Positions 45,642 through 54,479 are shown, numbered from the stretch's first letter. The stretch is 64,000 nt of DNA from Micromonospora yangpuensis (GCF_900091615.1 NZ_FMIA01000002.1:2480001-2544000), one strand, 5' to 3'. The notes: generated by a model from the sequence alone, not told the origin. Numbers and translations are program-made.

Positions 45642-46607
45642 ATGACGGTGTTCGGCTTTCACGCGTCCCACGAGCAGATCCACCCGCGCGCCCTGCTGGA
45701 GGCGGTGATCCACGCCGAGCGGGCCGGTTTCGACGCCGCCATGTCGTCGGACCACTTCGCACCCTGGAGCGAACGCCAGGGCCAGTCCGGGTTCGCCTGG
45801 TCCTGGCTGGGCTCCGCCCTGCAGGCCACCAACCTGTCCTTCGGCGTGGTCAACGCGCCGGGGCAGCGCTACCACCCGGCGATCATCGCCCAGGCGATCG
45901 GCACCCTCGGCGCGATGTACCCGGGCCGGTTCTGGGCCGCCCTGGGCAGCGGCGAGAACGCCAACGAGCACATCACCGGCGAGGTGTGGCCCCGCAAGGA
46001 GCTGCGCAACGCCCGGCTGCGCGAGTGCGTCGAGGTGATCCGGGCGCTGCTGGCCGGCGAGGAGGTCAGCCACGACGGGCTGGTCCGGGTCGACCGGGCG
46101 AAGCTGTGGACCCGGCCGGAGCAGCCGCCGGCGCTGATCGGCGCGGCCACCAGCGTGGCCACCGCCCGCTGGTGTGCCGAGTGGGCCGACGGGCTGATCA
46201 CCGTCAACGCCCCGGTGGCGCACCTGCGGCAGATGATCGACGCGTACCGGGACGCCGGTGGGCGGGGCCCGCTGCACCTGCAGGTGCACCTGAGCTGGTC
46301 ACCGGACGAGCGGGAGGCCTTCGAGCTGGCGTACGACCAGTGGCGCAGCAACGTCTTCGCCCCGCCGGTCTGCTGGGACCTGGCCACCCCGGAGCACTTC
46401 GACGTGGTGTCGCAGGAGATCTCCCGGGAGAAGCTCGCCGAGGTGGTCCACATCTCCGCCGACCTGGGCCGGCACGTGGGCTGGTTGGAGGAGTACGTGG
46501 CGTTGGGCTTCGACCAGATCGCGCTGCACCACGTCGGGCAGGAGCAGCGGGCCTTCATCGACACCTTCGGGGCGGAGGTGCTGCCGAAACTGCGCACCGC
46601 GGGGTGA
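45642..46607 (+). CDS. LLM class (F420-type) flavin-dependent oxidoreductase
   Basis: A 321-residue luciferase-like TIM-barrel protein. It starts MTVFGFHASHEQIHPRALLE and contains RAGFDAAMSSDHFAPWSERQ, the GSGENANEH and AATSVATARWCAEWADGLIT segments. These place it near F420-dependent glucose-6-phosphate dehydrogenase-like enzymes (TIGR03885-type), probably using F420 rather than FMN. Actinobacteria make F420. GGAG precedes ATG 45642. The substrate is unknown. Confidence 0.88.
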   Translation: MTVFGFHASHEQIHPRALLEAVIHAERAGFDAAMSSDHFAPWSERQGQSGFAWSWLGSALQATNLSFGVVNAPGQRYHPAIIAQAIGTLGAMYPGRFWAALGSGENANEHITGEVWPRKELRNARLRECVEVIRALLAGEEVSHDGLVRVDRAKLWTRPEQPPALIGAATSVATARWCAEWADGLITVNAPVAHLRQMIDAYRDAGGRGPLHLQVHLSWSPDEREAFELAYDQWRSNVFAPPVCWDLATPEHFDVVSQEISREKLAEVVHISADLGRHVGWLEEYVALGFDQIALHHVGQEQRAFIDTFGAEVLPKLRTAG

Positions 46608-46618
46608 GGGTCGCCGCC

Positions 46619-46632
46619 TAGGCTCATACCTC
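46619..46632 (+). promoter_or_regulatory. Leaderless promoter of the antiporter gene
   Basis: TAGGCT (46619-46624) lies eight bases before ATG 46633, and no ribosome site is present. This spacing is that of leaderless actinobacterial transcripts whose first base is the A of the start codon. A -35 box is not obvious. Confidence 0.55.
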
Positions 46633-48204
46633 ATGGAGGCCCTCTTCGAGGTCGTGGTCCTGCTGGCGGTGGCCGCCCTCGGCGCGGCCCTGGCCCGCCG
46701 GTTCGGTCTGCTCGCCCCGATCGTGCTGGTGGTGATCGGCCTCGCGCTGTCCTTCGTGCCGGGCTTCCCGCACCTGCGGATCGAGCCGGACTTCGTCCTG
46801 GTCGGGGTGCTGCCACCGCTGCTCTACGTGGCGGCGCTGGAGACCTCGGTACCGGCGTTCCGGCTCAACCTGCGGCCGATCCTGCTGCTCGCGGTCGGGT
46901 TGGTGATCTTCACGGCGTTCGCGGTCGGTCTGGTGGTGCACCTGCTGTTGCCGGCGGTGCCGTTCGCGATCTGCCTGGCCCTCGGCGCGGTGGTCGCCCC
47001 GCCGGACGCGGTCGCGGCCAGCGCGGTGGCCCGGCGGATCGGGCTGCCGCGGCGGGTGGTGACCATCCTGGAGGGGGAGAGTCTGGTCAACGACGCCACC
47101 GCGCTGGTGCTGCTGCGGGTGGCCTCGATGGCGGCGATCGGCTCGGCGGTGAGCGTCGGCGAGGTGGCGCTCGAGGTGGTCCGGGCGGCCGGTGGCGGCG
47201 TCCTGGTCGGGGTGGTCGGCGTGGTCCTCTTCAGCTTCCTGCACGGGCGGATCAGCGATCCGCTGCTGGACAACGCGCTGTCGCTGCTGATCCCGTTCGC
47301 GGTCCTGCTGGCCGCCGAGACGATCGGCGCCTCCGGGGTGGTCGCCGTGGTGGTGACCGGCCTGGGCATCGGGCACAAGCTGCCGGTGCTGCTCTCGGCG
47401 GCCTCCCGGTTGCAGGTAGGCGCGTTCTGGCGGCTGGTCCGGTTCGTGTTGGAGGGCCTGGTCTTCCTGCTGGTCGGCCTGCAGCTGCGGGACCTCGTCC
47501 TCGGCCTCGGTGAGCCGTTGGGCACCCTGGTCGGGACCACCCTGGCGGTGCTGGCCACGGTCTTCCTGGCCCGTTACGTCTGGGTCTTCCCGGCGACCTA
47601 CCTGGCCCGGCTGGTGCCGAAGGTGCGCCGGCGGGACCCGGCACCGCCGGTGCGGATCCCGATGGTGGTCGGCTGGGCCGGGATGCGGGGGGTGGTCACC
47701 CTGGCCGCCGCGCTCGCCCTGCCACTGACCCTGGACGAGGGGGAGTCGTACCCCCGACGGCTGTTCATCTGGTTGGCCTTCGCGGTGATCGTGGTGTCGC
47801 TGGTCGCCCAGGGTGCGACCCTGCCGGCGGTGGCCCGGCGACTGCGGCTGCCCCCCGACGACCCGGTGCAGGACGCCCTGGCCGCCGCCGGGGTCCAGCA
47901 GCAGGCCAGCCGGGCGGCCCAGGAGCGGCTGGACGAGTTGGCCGGCAGCGCCCCCGACTCGGTGGTGGAGCGGTTGCGCTGGCTGTCGGAGTTCCGGGCC
48001 AACCTGGCCTGGGAGCAGTTGGGTGGTGGCGCCCAGGAGACCCCGTCACAGGCGTACGGTCGACTACGACAGGAGATGATCGACGCGGAGCGGGAGGTCT
48101 TCCGGACCGCCCGCGACTCCGGTCGGATCCCCGAGGAGGTGCTCGTGCGGGCCTACCGTGACCTGGACCTGGAGGAGTCGTTGTTGCGGCGGGACGACCA
48201 GTGA
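46633..48204 (+). CDS. Na+/H+ antiporter, CPA1 family
   Basis: A 523-residue transporter with about 12 hydrophobic helices over the first 400 residues. It includes the CPA1 signature around LGAVVAPPDAVAASAVARRI (the Asp of the ion site in PPDA) and EGESLVNDATALVLLRVASM. The hydrophilic C-terminal region (about 400-523, rich in Glu, Gln and Arg) is cytoplasmic. It is likely involved in pH or sodium homeostasis. The gene ends in a GTGA overlap with a zinc-finger gene. TM topology is inferred from hydrophobicity only. Confidence 0.9.
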   Translation: MEALFEVVVLLAVAALGAALARRFGLLAPIVLVVIGLALSFVPGFPHLRIEPDFVLVGVLPPLLYVAALETSVPAFRLNLRPILLLAVGLVIFTAFAVGLVVHLLLPAVPFAICLALGAVVAPPDAVAASAVARRIGLPRRVVTILEGESLVNDATALVLLRVASMAAIGSAVSVGEVALEVVRAAGGGVLVGVVGVVLFSFLHGRISDPLLDNALSLLIPFAVLLAAETIGASGVVAVVVTGLGIGHKLPVLLSAASRLQVGAFWRLVRFVLEGLVFLLVGLQLRDLVLGLGEPLGTLVGTTLAVLATVFLARYVWVFPATYLARLVPKVRRRDPAPPVRIPMVVGWAGMRGVVTLAAALALPLTLDEGESYPRRLFIWLAFAVIVVSLVAQGATLPAVARRLRLPPDDPVQDALAAAGVQQQASRAAQERLDELAGSAPDSVVERLRWLSEFRANLAWEQLGGGAQETPSQAYGRLRQEMIDAEREVFRTARDSGRIPEEVLVRAYRDLDLEESLLRRDDQ

Positions 48205-48458
48205 GCTGTCGGCACCTGACCGAGGCGGGCACCGCCGAGCCGGAGACCACCGAGGTCTGCCCGGAGTGCGTGGCCATCGGCAACGACCACTGGGTGCACC
48301 TGCGCTCCTGCCTCACCTGCGGGCACGTGGGGTGCTGCGACTCGTCGCCGTACCGGCACGCCCGGGCCCACTTCGAGCAGTCGGGTCACCCGGTGATGCG
48401 CTCGGTGCAGCCCGGCGAGGCGTGGCGCTGGTGCTTCGTGGACCAGGAGATCGGCTGA
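48201..48458 (+). CDS. UBP-type zinc finger protein
   Basis: An 85-residue protein consisting almost only of a ZnF-UBP domain. The ligands are visible in CRHLTEAG, VCPECVAIGNDHWVHLRSCL, CGHVGCCDSSPYRHARAHFE and GHPVMRSV. In eukaryotes the domain binds the C-terminus of ubiquitin; bacteria lack ubiquitin, and small bacterial members may bind another C-terminal tail. It is translationally coupled to the antiporter (GTGA), and this pairing suggests it may regulate that transporter. Confidence 0.88.
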   Translation: MSCRHLTEAGTAEPETTEVCPECVAIGNDHWVHLRSCLTCGHVGCCDSSPYRHARAHFEQSGHPVMRSVQPGEAWRWCFVDQEIG

Positions 48459-48553
48459 CCTCACCGTCGGGCGGCCATTCATACATCGGCAAGGTTTCAT
48501 GTCCGGTCGGGGGCGGGTAGCCAGGGGCACACCCCACCCGTCGGAGGTCCCCG

Positions 48554-49981
48554 ATGCCGCAGACCGCAGCCGATCGATTTCCCACCCGCCACCTGCCCGG
48601 TGTCACCGTCCGGGAGCTGCCACCACCGCCGGGCTCGGCCTGGCCGATCATCGGCCCGGGGGTGATCGCCGCCGGGGTGGGGCTGGCCTCCGGTGAGTTC
48701 GTCCTCTACCCGTACATCGCCTCGCAGGTGGGGCTGGTCTTCCTCTGGGCGGCGGCGGTCGGCATCGTCACCCAGTGGTTCCTCAACATGGAGATCGAGC
48801 GGTACACCCTGGCCACCGGGGAGACCGCGCTTACCGGCTTCTCCCGGTTCTGGCGGCACTGGGGACTGGTCTTCGCCGTGATGGTCTACTTCGCCAACCT
48901 CTGGCCCGGCTGGGCGTCCAGCTCGGCGACGATGGTGACCTACCTGGTCGGCGGGGACGTCACCTGGATCTCGATCGGCATGCTGCTGGTCATCGGCGCT
49001 ACCCTCACCCTCGCCCCGGTGGTCTACCAGGCGTTGGAACGGGTCGAGTTCGTCAAGGTCGGCCTGGTGGTGCTCTTCATCGGCGTGGCGGTGGTCTTCG
49101 CCATCTCCGCCGACACCTGGGGTGAGCTGCCGCGGACGGTCACCGCACCGGACTTCCCGACGGAGCTGGGCTTCGCCCTGATGCTCTCCGCGCTGGTCTT
49201 CGCCGGCGCCGGCGGCGGGCAGAACCTGGTGCAGTCCAACTGGATCCGGGACAAGGGCTACGGCATGGGCGCGTACGTGCCCCGACTGGTCAGCCCGGTC
49301 ACCGGGCGGGAGGAGGCGGCCGGTGGCGCGGCCGGCTTCGTCTTCGAGCCGACCGAGGAGAACCTGCGCCGGTGGCGGCGCTGGTGGCGGCTGGCCAACC
49401 GGGAACAGCTGGTCACCTTCGTGCTGATCTCGTTCGTGACCATCACCCTGATGTCGATGCTCGCCTACTCGACCGTCTACGGGGTGCCCGGCCTGGCCAA
49501 CAGCGTGTCGTTCCTGGAGGTCGAGGGCAACCGCCTCAAGGAACTGGTCGGACCGTGGTTCGGCACCCTGTTCTGGCTGATCGGCGCGCTCTCGCTGTTC
49601 GCCGCCGCGCTCGGCATCGTCGACTACACCAGCCGGCTCGCCGCCGACGTGCTCAAGACCTCGTACCTGCGGGGACGCTCGGAGAGCCGGATCTACTTCG
49701 CCCTGGTCTGGGGCCTGGTCGTGATCGGCTGCCTGATCCTGCTCGCCGGCCTGAGCCAGCCCCTGCCGCTGCTGGTGATCTCCGCCTGCGTCGGTGGGCT
49801 GATGATGTTCGTCTACTCGATCCTGCTGCTGGTGCTCAACCGACGGGTGCTGCCCGAGCAGATCCGTCCGCGCCGCTACCGGGTGGCCGCGCTGATCTGG
49901 GCGGTGCTGCTCTTCGGCGTCTTCTCCGTGCTGACCATCTGGCAGCAGGGCGGCGAGCTGCTGCGGTGGCTGGGCCGCTGA
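48554..49981 (+). CDS. Divergent Nramp-like transporter
   Basis: A 475-residue membrane protein with about 11 helices, similar to the Nramp/LeuT-fold family (IIGPGVIAAGVGLASGEFVL at TM1). However the canonical metal-site motifs are not present: TM1 has AGVGLASGEF where Nramps have DPGN, and the TM6 region reads FAGAGGGQNL rather than xMPH. This places it in the Nramp-related branch rather than a certain Mn/Fe transporter. It may move another cation or a small solute. The gene is monocistronic with a strong hairpin after it. Confidence 0.78.
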   Translation: MPQTAADRFPTRHLPGVTVRELPPPPGSAWPIIGPGVIAAGVGLASGEFVLYPYIASQVGLVFLWAAAVGIVTQWFLNMEIERYTLATGETALTGFSRFWRHWGLVFAVMVYFANLWPGWASSSATMVTYLVGGDVTWISIGMLLVIGATLTLAPVVYQALERVEFVKVGLVVLFIGVAVVFAISADTWGELPRTVTAPDFPTELGFALMLSALVFAGAGGGQNLVQSNWIRDKGYGMGAYVPRLVSPVTGREEAAGGAAGFVFEPTEENLRRWRRWWRLANREQLVTFVLISFVTITLMSMLAYSTVYGVPGLANSVSFLEVEGNRLKELVGPWFGTLFWLIGALSLFAAALGIVDYTSRLAADVLKTSYLRGRSESRIYFALVWGLVVIGCLILLAGLSQPLPLLVISACVGGLMMFVYSILLLVLNRRVLPEQIRPRRYRVAALIWAVLLFGVFSVLTIWQQGGELLRWLGR

Positions 49982-49997
49982 GGCCCGGGGCGCACGC

Positions 49998-50039
49998 GCC
50001 GGTGCCGCCGCCCGACGAGTTGCGGGAGGCGGCACCGGC
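49998..50039. terminator. Bidirectional hairpin between Nramp-like and GH9 genes
   Basis: GCCGGTGCCGCC and its exact complement enclose an 18-nt loop that itself can pair in part (GCCCG/CGGGA). The converging genes end on either side. Confidence 0.8.
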
Positions 50040-50064
50040 CGTGCTCGGTGGTGCCGGTGGGAGG

Positions 50065-52680
50065 TCAGGAACAGGCCTTGCCGTTCAGGGTGATCAGACC
50101 CGGTGCGGGGTTGGCGCCGCCGCCGGTGGTGGCGTTGAACCCGAACGTCACCGTGCCGCCGGGGGCGATCCGGGCGTTGTACGACTCGTTCTTCGCGCTC
50201 AGCGTGGCCCCGCTCTGGCTCGCCCTGGCCAGCCAGGCCTCGCGCAGCTTCTGGTCACCGGTGAAGGCGAACCGGGCGGTCCAGCCGTCGACCGTGCTGG
50301 TGCCGGTGTTGCGGATGGTCACCTGGCTGGTGAAGCCGCCACCGCCGGCCCAGGTGCCGTAGTTGACGTACTCGGCGGTGCAGGTGGAGCGGGCCGGCGC
50401 CGGGGCGTCGTCCTGGTCGGCGAGGAAGGAGGCGATCCAGGCCAGCGCCGAGTTCCAGTTGATCGCCACCTCGTTCGTGGAGTACGAGGCGATGTCGTCG
50501 ACGTAGCAGAACATCGGCTCGCAGCCGGGCAGCAGCGCGGCGACGAACGGGTCCTGCAGGGCGGCGTTGGCGCCACCGGCGAGCGAACCGGCGGGCGGGT
50601 TCGGCAGGGACGGGTCGGACTGGTTGCCGAACATCCGGCTGTGCTGGTTCTTGGCGTGGTGCTCGCCCCAGCCGGTGACGTAGGAGATGTTGAGCGCGTT
50701 GCGGCCGAGGAGGTAGTCCATCGCCTGCACCGCGCCGTCGCGGTACTTCGCGTCACCGGTCAGGTCGAAGGCGGTGGCCAGCACCACCGCGTTGTTGATG
50801 ATGTTGCCGTTGGCGCCCCAGAAGTAGCTGTTCGCATCGCCCGGCATCGGCAGCCCGTACGCCTGGTCGGCGATCTCGGCCAGGTACTCGTCGGCGGCCC
50901 CGGTGACCGAGGCGCGGATCCGGGTGCGCTCGGCGGCCGGCAGGCCACTGGGCACGGTGGCCAGGTCGAGCCGGCCGAGGGCCGCGACGCCCTGCCAGCT
51001 GAAGCCGCGCGCGTCGAAGACGTCTGCGGTGTGGTGCGGCGAGGCGGTCAGGTCGGTCAGGTACTTCTGCTCGCCGGTGGTGAGGTACAGCTCGGCCGCC
51101 GCCCAGTAGAACTCGTCGGTGACGACGCTGTCGTCGTACGCGCCGCCGCCGGTGGAGTCGGCGGGGCTGGCGTACCGGGCGGGGTTGGCCTTGGCCGCCG
51201 CGTAGGCGGTCCTGGCCGCGGTGCCGCAGCGGGTGGCGAACGCCGCGTCGTAGGGGGCGAAGAGCCGGGCGCACTGAGCGGCGGTGGCGGCCATGTTCAG
51301 CGTGGCCGCGGTCGACGGCGGGTGCAGCTCCCGGGGCTCCGGATCGTCGGCCGGGTCCAGCGGCAGGCCGGTCCAGTTCCGGTCGTGGATCTTGTGGTGC
51401 ACCATCCCGGCCAGCGGCTTGCCGGTGGGCACCTGCATGCGCAGCAGGAACTCCAGCTCCCAGCGGGCCTCGTCGAGGATGTCCGGCGTGCCGTTGCCCC
51501 GCTCGGGCACCCGCAGGGTGTTGTCGCCGAGCGCCGCCCCGCCGTCGGCGGTGGCCGCGGTCTTGGTGCGCTCGAAGGTGTTCAGCAGCTGGTACGTGGC
51601 CAGGCCGCCGTTGACCACGTACTTGCCGTGGTCGCCGGCGTCGTACCAGCCACCCCGCACGTCCAGCCGGTAGTCGCAGACCCCGGCCTGGCAGGGCACG
51701 TCGACGTCACCCTGGTTGGGGGCGACGCCCAGGTGCCCGGCGGGCCGGGCGTACTCCTCGCCGATCAGGTCGCCGTCGATCTCGATGCCGCTGCGCTGGG
51801 CGTAGAAGAACTGCAACGAGTCGGAGCGCAGCTGGTCGTAGACGGTGCCGGAGATGTCGAACGGGTGGCTGGTCTCGCCGTCGGCGACCAGTGTCAGCCC
51901 GGTCCCGGCGGTGCGGTAGGCGGAGAAGTCGACGCTGTGCACGTTCTGCCCGGAGGCCTCGTCGACCCCGCGCGGAGTGCTCCGGCCGCTGGCCAGCACC
52001 GCGCCGGTCGCGGAGGTGAGCCGCCAGGGCAGCGCCTCGGTGGCCGCGGTGACGATGGTGGCGTTCTTCGGGCCGCCCGGCAGGTAGCCGACCTGGTTGA
52101 CCCGGACCCGGGGGCCGGTGTCCGGCTCGTACGGCTCGGGCGCCTCGCCGCCGCGCAGCGAGACGTTGTCCAGGCAGAAGGTCTGCGCCGCGGCGCTGCC
52201 GCCGATCTGGAAGATCAGTTGGGCGGAGGGGTTGCCCTCCGGGACGGTGAAGGTCTGTTCGACCCGCTCGCCGGAGCTGCCGGCGGTGGCGTCCACCGTG
52301 GCGTACGAGGTGTACGGCGGCCCACCGAGCTGCAGCACCGCCTTGATGGCGGTGCCCGGGTCGGCGGTGGCGTCGAAGCCGAGGGTGTACTCGGCGCCGG
52401 CGATCAGCGGGATGCCCTCCTGGCCGATTCCGGCGTCCCAGGGGTTGGCCAGGCCACCGGGTACCGTGGTGCAGAGTTTCCCGTCGGTCACCTGCAGCGC
52501 GCCGGTGCCGAAGGAGAACCAGGGGCTGACCCCTTCGCCGAAGTCGCCGTTGCGGACCTGTTCGGGGGCGTCCGGTGGGACTTCGGCGCCGGCCACGCCG
52601 GCGGTGGTGCCGGTGAGGGCCAGTGTGCTCGCGGCGGCCAGCAGCGCGAGCCGGCCGCTGCGGCGTCTCAATGACGTCAC
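50065..52680 (-). CDS. Secreted glycoside hydrolase family 9 cellulase with CBM4/9 and CBM2
   Basis: An 871-residue exported enzyme. Signal peptide: RRRSGRLALLAAASTLALTG. Domains in order are CBM4/9 (about 40-185, VRNGDFGEGVSPWFSFGTGA), the Ig-like CelD N-terminal domain (about 200-280, RVRVNQVGYLPGG), the GH9 (alpha/alpha)6 catalytic domain (about 285-760) with GGWYDAGDHGKYV, carrying the catalytic Asp pair, and SYSTNEVAINWNSALAWI, carrying the acid Glu, and a C-terminal CBM2 (about 775-871) with two cysteines near its ends. GTG 52680 follows GGAAGGAA. Endoglucanase or processive cellulase activity is expected. A CebR-type palindrome controls it. Confidence 0.95.
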   Translation of the reverse strand: MTSLRRRSGRLALLAAASTLALTGTTAGVAGAEVPPDAPEQVRNGDFGEGVSPWFSFGTGALQVTDGKLCTTVPGGLANPWDAGIGQEGIPLIAGAEYTLGFDATADPGTAIKAVLQLGGPPYTSYATVDATAGSSGERVEQTFTVPEGNPSAQLIFQIGGSAAAQTFCLDNVSLRGGEAPEPYEPDTGPRVRVNQVGYLPGGPKNATIVTAATEALPWRLTSATGAVLASGRSTPRGVDEASGQNVHSVDFSAYRTAGTGLTLVADGETSHPFDISGTVYDQLRSDSLQFFYAQRSGIEIDGDLIGEEYARPAGHLGVAPNQGDVDVPCQAGVCDYRLDVRGGWYDAGDHGKYVVNGGLATYQLLNTFERTKTAATADGGAALGDNTLRVPERGNGTPDILDEARWELEFLLRMQVPTGKPLAGMVHHKIHDRNWTGLPLDPADDPEPRELHPPSTAATLNMAATAAQCARLFAPYDAAFATRCGTAARTAYAAAKANPARYASPADSTGGGAYDDSVVTDEFYWAAAELYLTTGEQKYLTDLTASPHHTADVFDARGFSWQGVAALGRLDLATVPSGLPAAERTRIRASVTGAADEYLAEIADQAYGLPMPGDANSYFWGANGNIINNAVVLATAFDLTGDAKYRDGAVQAMDYLLGRNALNISYVTGWGEHHAKNQHSRMFGNQSDPSLPNPPAGSLAGGANAALQDPFVAALLPGCEPMFCYVDDIASYSTNEVAINWNSALAWIASFLADQDDAPAPARSTCTAEYVNYGTWAGGGGFTSQVTIRNTGTSTVDGWTARFAFTGDQKLREAWLARASQSGATLSAKNESYNARIAPGGTVTFGFNATTGGGANPAPGLITLNGKACS

Positions 52681-52714
52681 GTGGGTTCCTTCCGGGGGTG
52701 GCAAGGTGGGGGAG

Positions 52715-52740
52715 ATCGCCTGGGAGCGCTCCCAGGCGAT
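52715..52740 (-). promoter_or_regulatory. CebR-type operator, 26-bp perfect palindrome
   Basis: The centre TGGGAGCGCTCCCA (52721-52734) is the known CebR binding sequence of Streptomyces. Here the symmetry extends six bases further on each side. It lies 35-60 bases upstream of the GTG start and overlaps the predicted transcription start, so a cellobiose-responsive LacI-family repressor should block initiation. Confidence 0.9.
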
Positions 52741-52745
52741 GGATC

Positions 52746-52775
52746 GATATTTCCAGCAGGTGACGGGCGTGTCAA
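52746..52775 (-). promoter_or_regulatory. Promoter of the GH9 gene
   Basis: On the minus strand TTGACA (52775-52770) and AATATC (52751-52746) are separated by 18 bases. The -35 matches the consensus. The predicted start near 52739 is inside the palindrome. Confidence 0.65.
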
Positions 52776-52904
52776 TTGACGCAGCTTGATTTCTTCCCCG
52801 ACCTGCCCGAACCGGTCCGTCGGTCAGTGAGATTCGCCGCGCCACGCCGGGTCGTCGTGATCTCCTAGAGACAACTACGCCCTTCGCCTGGCAGGCTTCC
52901 TCCC

Positions 52905-53633
52905 ATGACCCTGAAGCTGCGTTCCGTGGGGGCGAGCGACCGTGGGCTGATCCGCAGCGGAAACCAGGACGCCCACCACGCCGGATCCTGGCTCGTCGCC
53001 GTCGCCGACGGCATGGGCGGGATGGCCGCCGGTGATCTCGCCAGCACCATCGCCATCGAGGCGGTCGGGCCGTTGGACCTGGAGACACCCGAGGACGCGC
53101 TGGTGGCCGCCCTGCAGAGCGGCATCGACCTGGCGACCCGGCGAATCCGGCAGGCGGTCGACGAGGACTCCGACCGGCGGGGCATGGGCACCACCCTGAC
53201 CGCCCTGCTCTTCGCCCGTACCGGCAGCTGCCTCGCGCTGGCGCACATCGGCGACTCGCGGGCGTACCTGTTCCGGGAGGGGGTGCTCAAGCAGATCACC
53301 CGCGACGACACCTTCGTGCAGATGCTCGTCGAGCAGGGTGTGATCACCGCCGACCAGGCCAGCAGTCACCCCCGTCGGGCCGTGGTGACCCAGGCGTTGC
53401 AGGGCGACGAGGTCTCGCCCACCTACGCGACCATGGTGCCCTGGGCCGGTGACCGCTGGCTGCTGTGCAGCGACGGTCTGTCCAACGTGGTGCGCCCGGA
53501 CACCCTGGCCGAGGTGCTGGCCGGGCATCCCGACCGCACCGAGTGCGCCGGGACGCTTATCGACCTGGCCCTGCGGGCCGGTGGGCCAGACAACGTCACC
53601 GTCGTCGTGGCCGACGTGGTCGACGAGGCGTGA
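52905..53633 (+). CDS. PP2C family protein serine/threonine phosphatase
   Basis: A 242-residue PP2C phosphatase without extra domains. Motifs are SDRGLIRSGNQDAHH, VAVADGMGGMAAGDLAS (metal Asp and Gly), GTTLTALLFAR, ALAHIGDSRAYLFR and LLCSDGLSNVV, with the final metal Asp in GGPDNVTVVV. There is no membrane helix, so it acts in the cytoplasm. It probably reverses Ser/Thr kinase action. The convergent gene behind it encodes a GPP34 protein. Confidence 0.93.
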   Translation: MTLKLRSVGASDRGLIRSGNQDAHHAGSWLVAVADGMGGMAAGDLASTIAIEAVGPLDLETPEDALVAALQSGIDLATRRIRQAVDEDSDRRGMGTTLTALLFARTGSCLALAHIGDSRAYLFREGVLKQITRDDTFVQMLVEQGVITADQASSHPRRAVVTQALQGDEVSPTYATMVPWAGDRWLLCSDGLSNVVRPDTLAEVLAGHPDRTECAGTLIDLALRAGGPDNVTVVVADVVDEA

Positions 53634-53639
53634 GCCGGG

Positions 53640-54305
53640 TCAGCGGCGTACCTGCACGGCGGTGCTGGCCACCGCGGAGTCGACCGCGCTGAGCAGTGAC
53701 TGCAGCACCATCGGCAGGTGCTGCCGACCCGCGTCGATCCGGTCGGACACCGACCGGTCCACCAGCGTCAGCACCTTGACCAGGTTGCCGGCCCGGGTCA
53801 ACGCGGCCAGCGTCGCGGTGGTGGTGTCCAACGGGCGGTGGTCCTGCTGGAGGCTGGCCGCCAGTCGTACCCGGGGGGCGGCCACCTGGTTGGGGTTGAC
53901 CCCGGGCCAGCGTACGGACATCCGCAGGCTCAGACCCCGGCTCTCCTCCCGGCGTACCCACCCGCCACTGACCAACCGGGTGCCCACCCGTTCCCGAATC
54001 TGCATCTCGTCGCGGATGAATGCCAACCAGAGTCGGGTCGAGTGTCCGCTGCCCCGCCGGAGAATCTCGCCGAGCACGAGGTCGGTCAGCGGTTCCTGAC
54101 GGGGTTGGTTGTCCAGGGCGACCACCGCGGCGTTCTCGATGGACAGTCGCCCGTCGAGAATGAGTTCGGCGAGGGCCGCGCCGGCCAGCGCGGTGTCGAG
54201 AACTTTCGCCGCCGCCAGGGGCTTGCCGGTGAAGTCGTCGTGCCCGATAAGGAAGAGTTCATCGGCCAGGCGCATTACGGACGGGCCGTAATTGGCATTG
54301 GTCAT
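53640..54305 (-). CDS. GPP34 (GOLPH3) family protein
   Basis: A 221-residue helical protein. The family features are RLADELFLIGHDDFTGKPLA at the N-terminus, ALAGAALAELILDGRLSIEN and GWVRREESRGLSLRM. Eukaryotic GOLPH3 binds phosphatidylinositol-4-phosphate in the Golgi; bacterial members are widespread in actinobacteria with unknown role, perhaps membrane association. The gene has a well-formed promoter. GAGG precedes ATG 54305. Confidence 0.9.
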   Translation of the reverse strand: MTNANYGPSVMRLADELFLIGHDDFTGKPLAAAKVLDTALAGAALAELILDGRLSIENAAVVALDNQPRQEPLTDLVLGEILRRGSGHSTRLWLAFIRDEMQIRERVGTRLVSGGWVRREESRGLSLRMSVRWPGVNPNQVAAPRVRLAASLQQDHRPLDTTTATLAALTRAGNLVKVLTLVDRSVSDRIDAGRQHLPMVLQSLLSAVDSAVASTAVQVRR

Positions 54306-54354
54306 CCTCAGCCTTCCGAGGGAATGGGCATACGGGTGCAGCAGCCGACATCGG

Positions 54355-54383
54355 ATGGTACGGCAAGATCACTGAAGGTTCAA
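54355..54383 (-). promoter_or_regulatory. Promoter of the GPP34 gene
   Basis: On the minus strand TTGAAC (54383-54378) and TACCAT (54360-54355) are separated by 17 bases, matching housekeeping sigma-70 spacing. The expected start lies about 40 bases before the ATG. Confidence 0.65.
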
Positions 54384-54479
54384 CCATGTTGATCCAAAGT
54401 GACGAAACGAGTAGGGAATGACCGAGTTGTCCTAGCTTCCGGATGGTCCGGACGGAATGAACCACAGTGGACGAACATC

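Noticed and set aside
48201..48458. UBP finger as evidence for a bacterial ubiquitin-like system
   Set aside because: No E1-, E2-, JAB- or ubiquitin-like gene is present in the window; a tail-binding role is sufficient.
49372..52674. Open frame of 1100 codons antisense to the GH9 gene
   Set aside because: The same codon-bias artefact; the opposite strand has a signal peptide, CBMs and GH9 motifs with a ribosome site and an operator.
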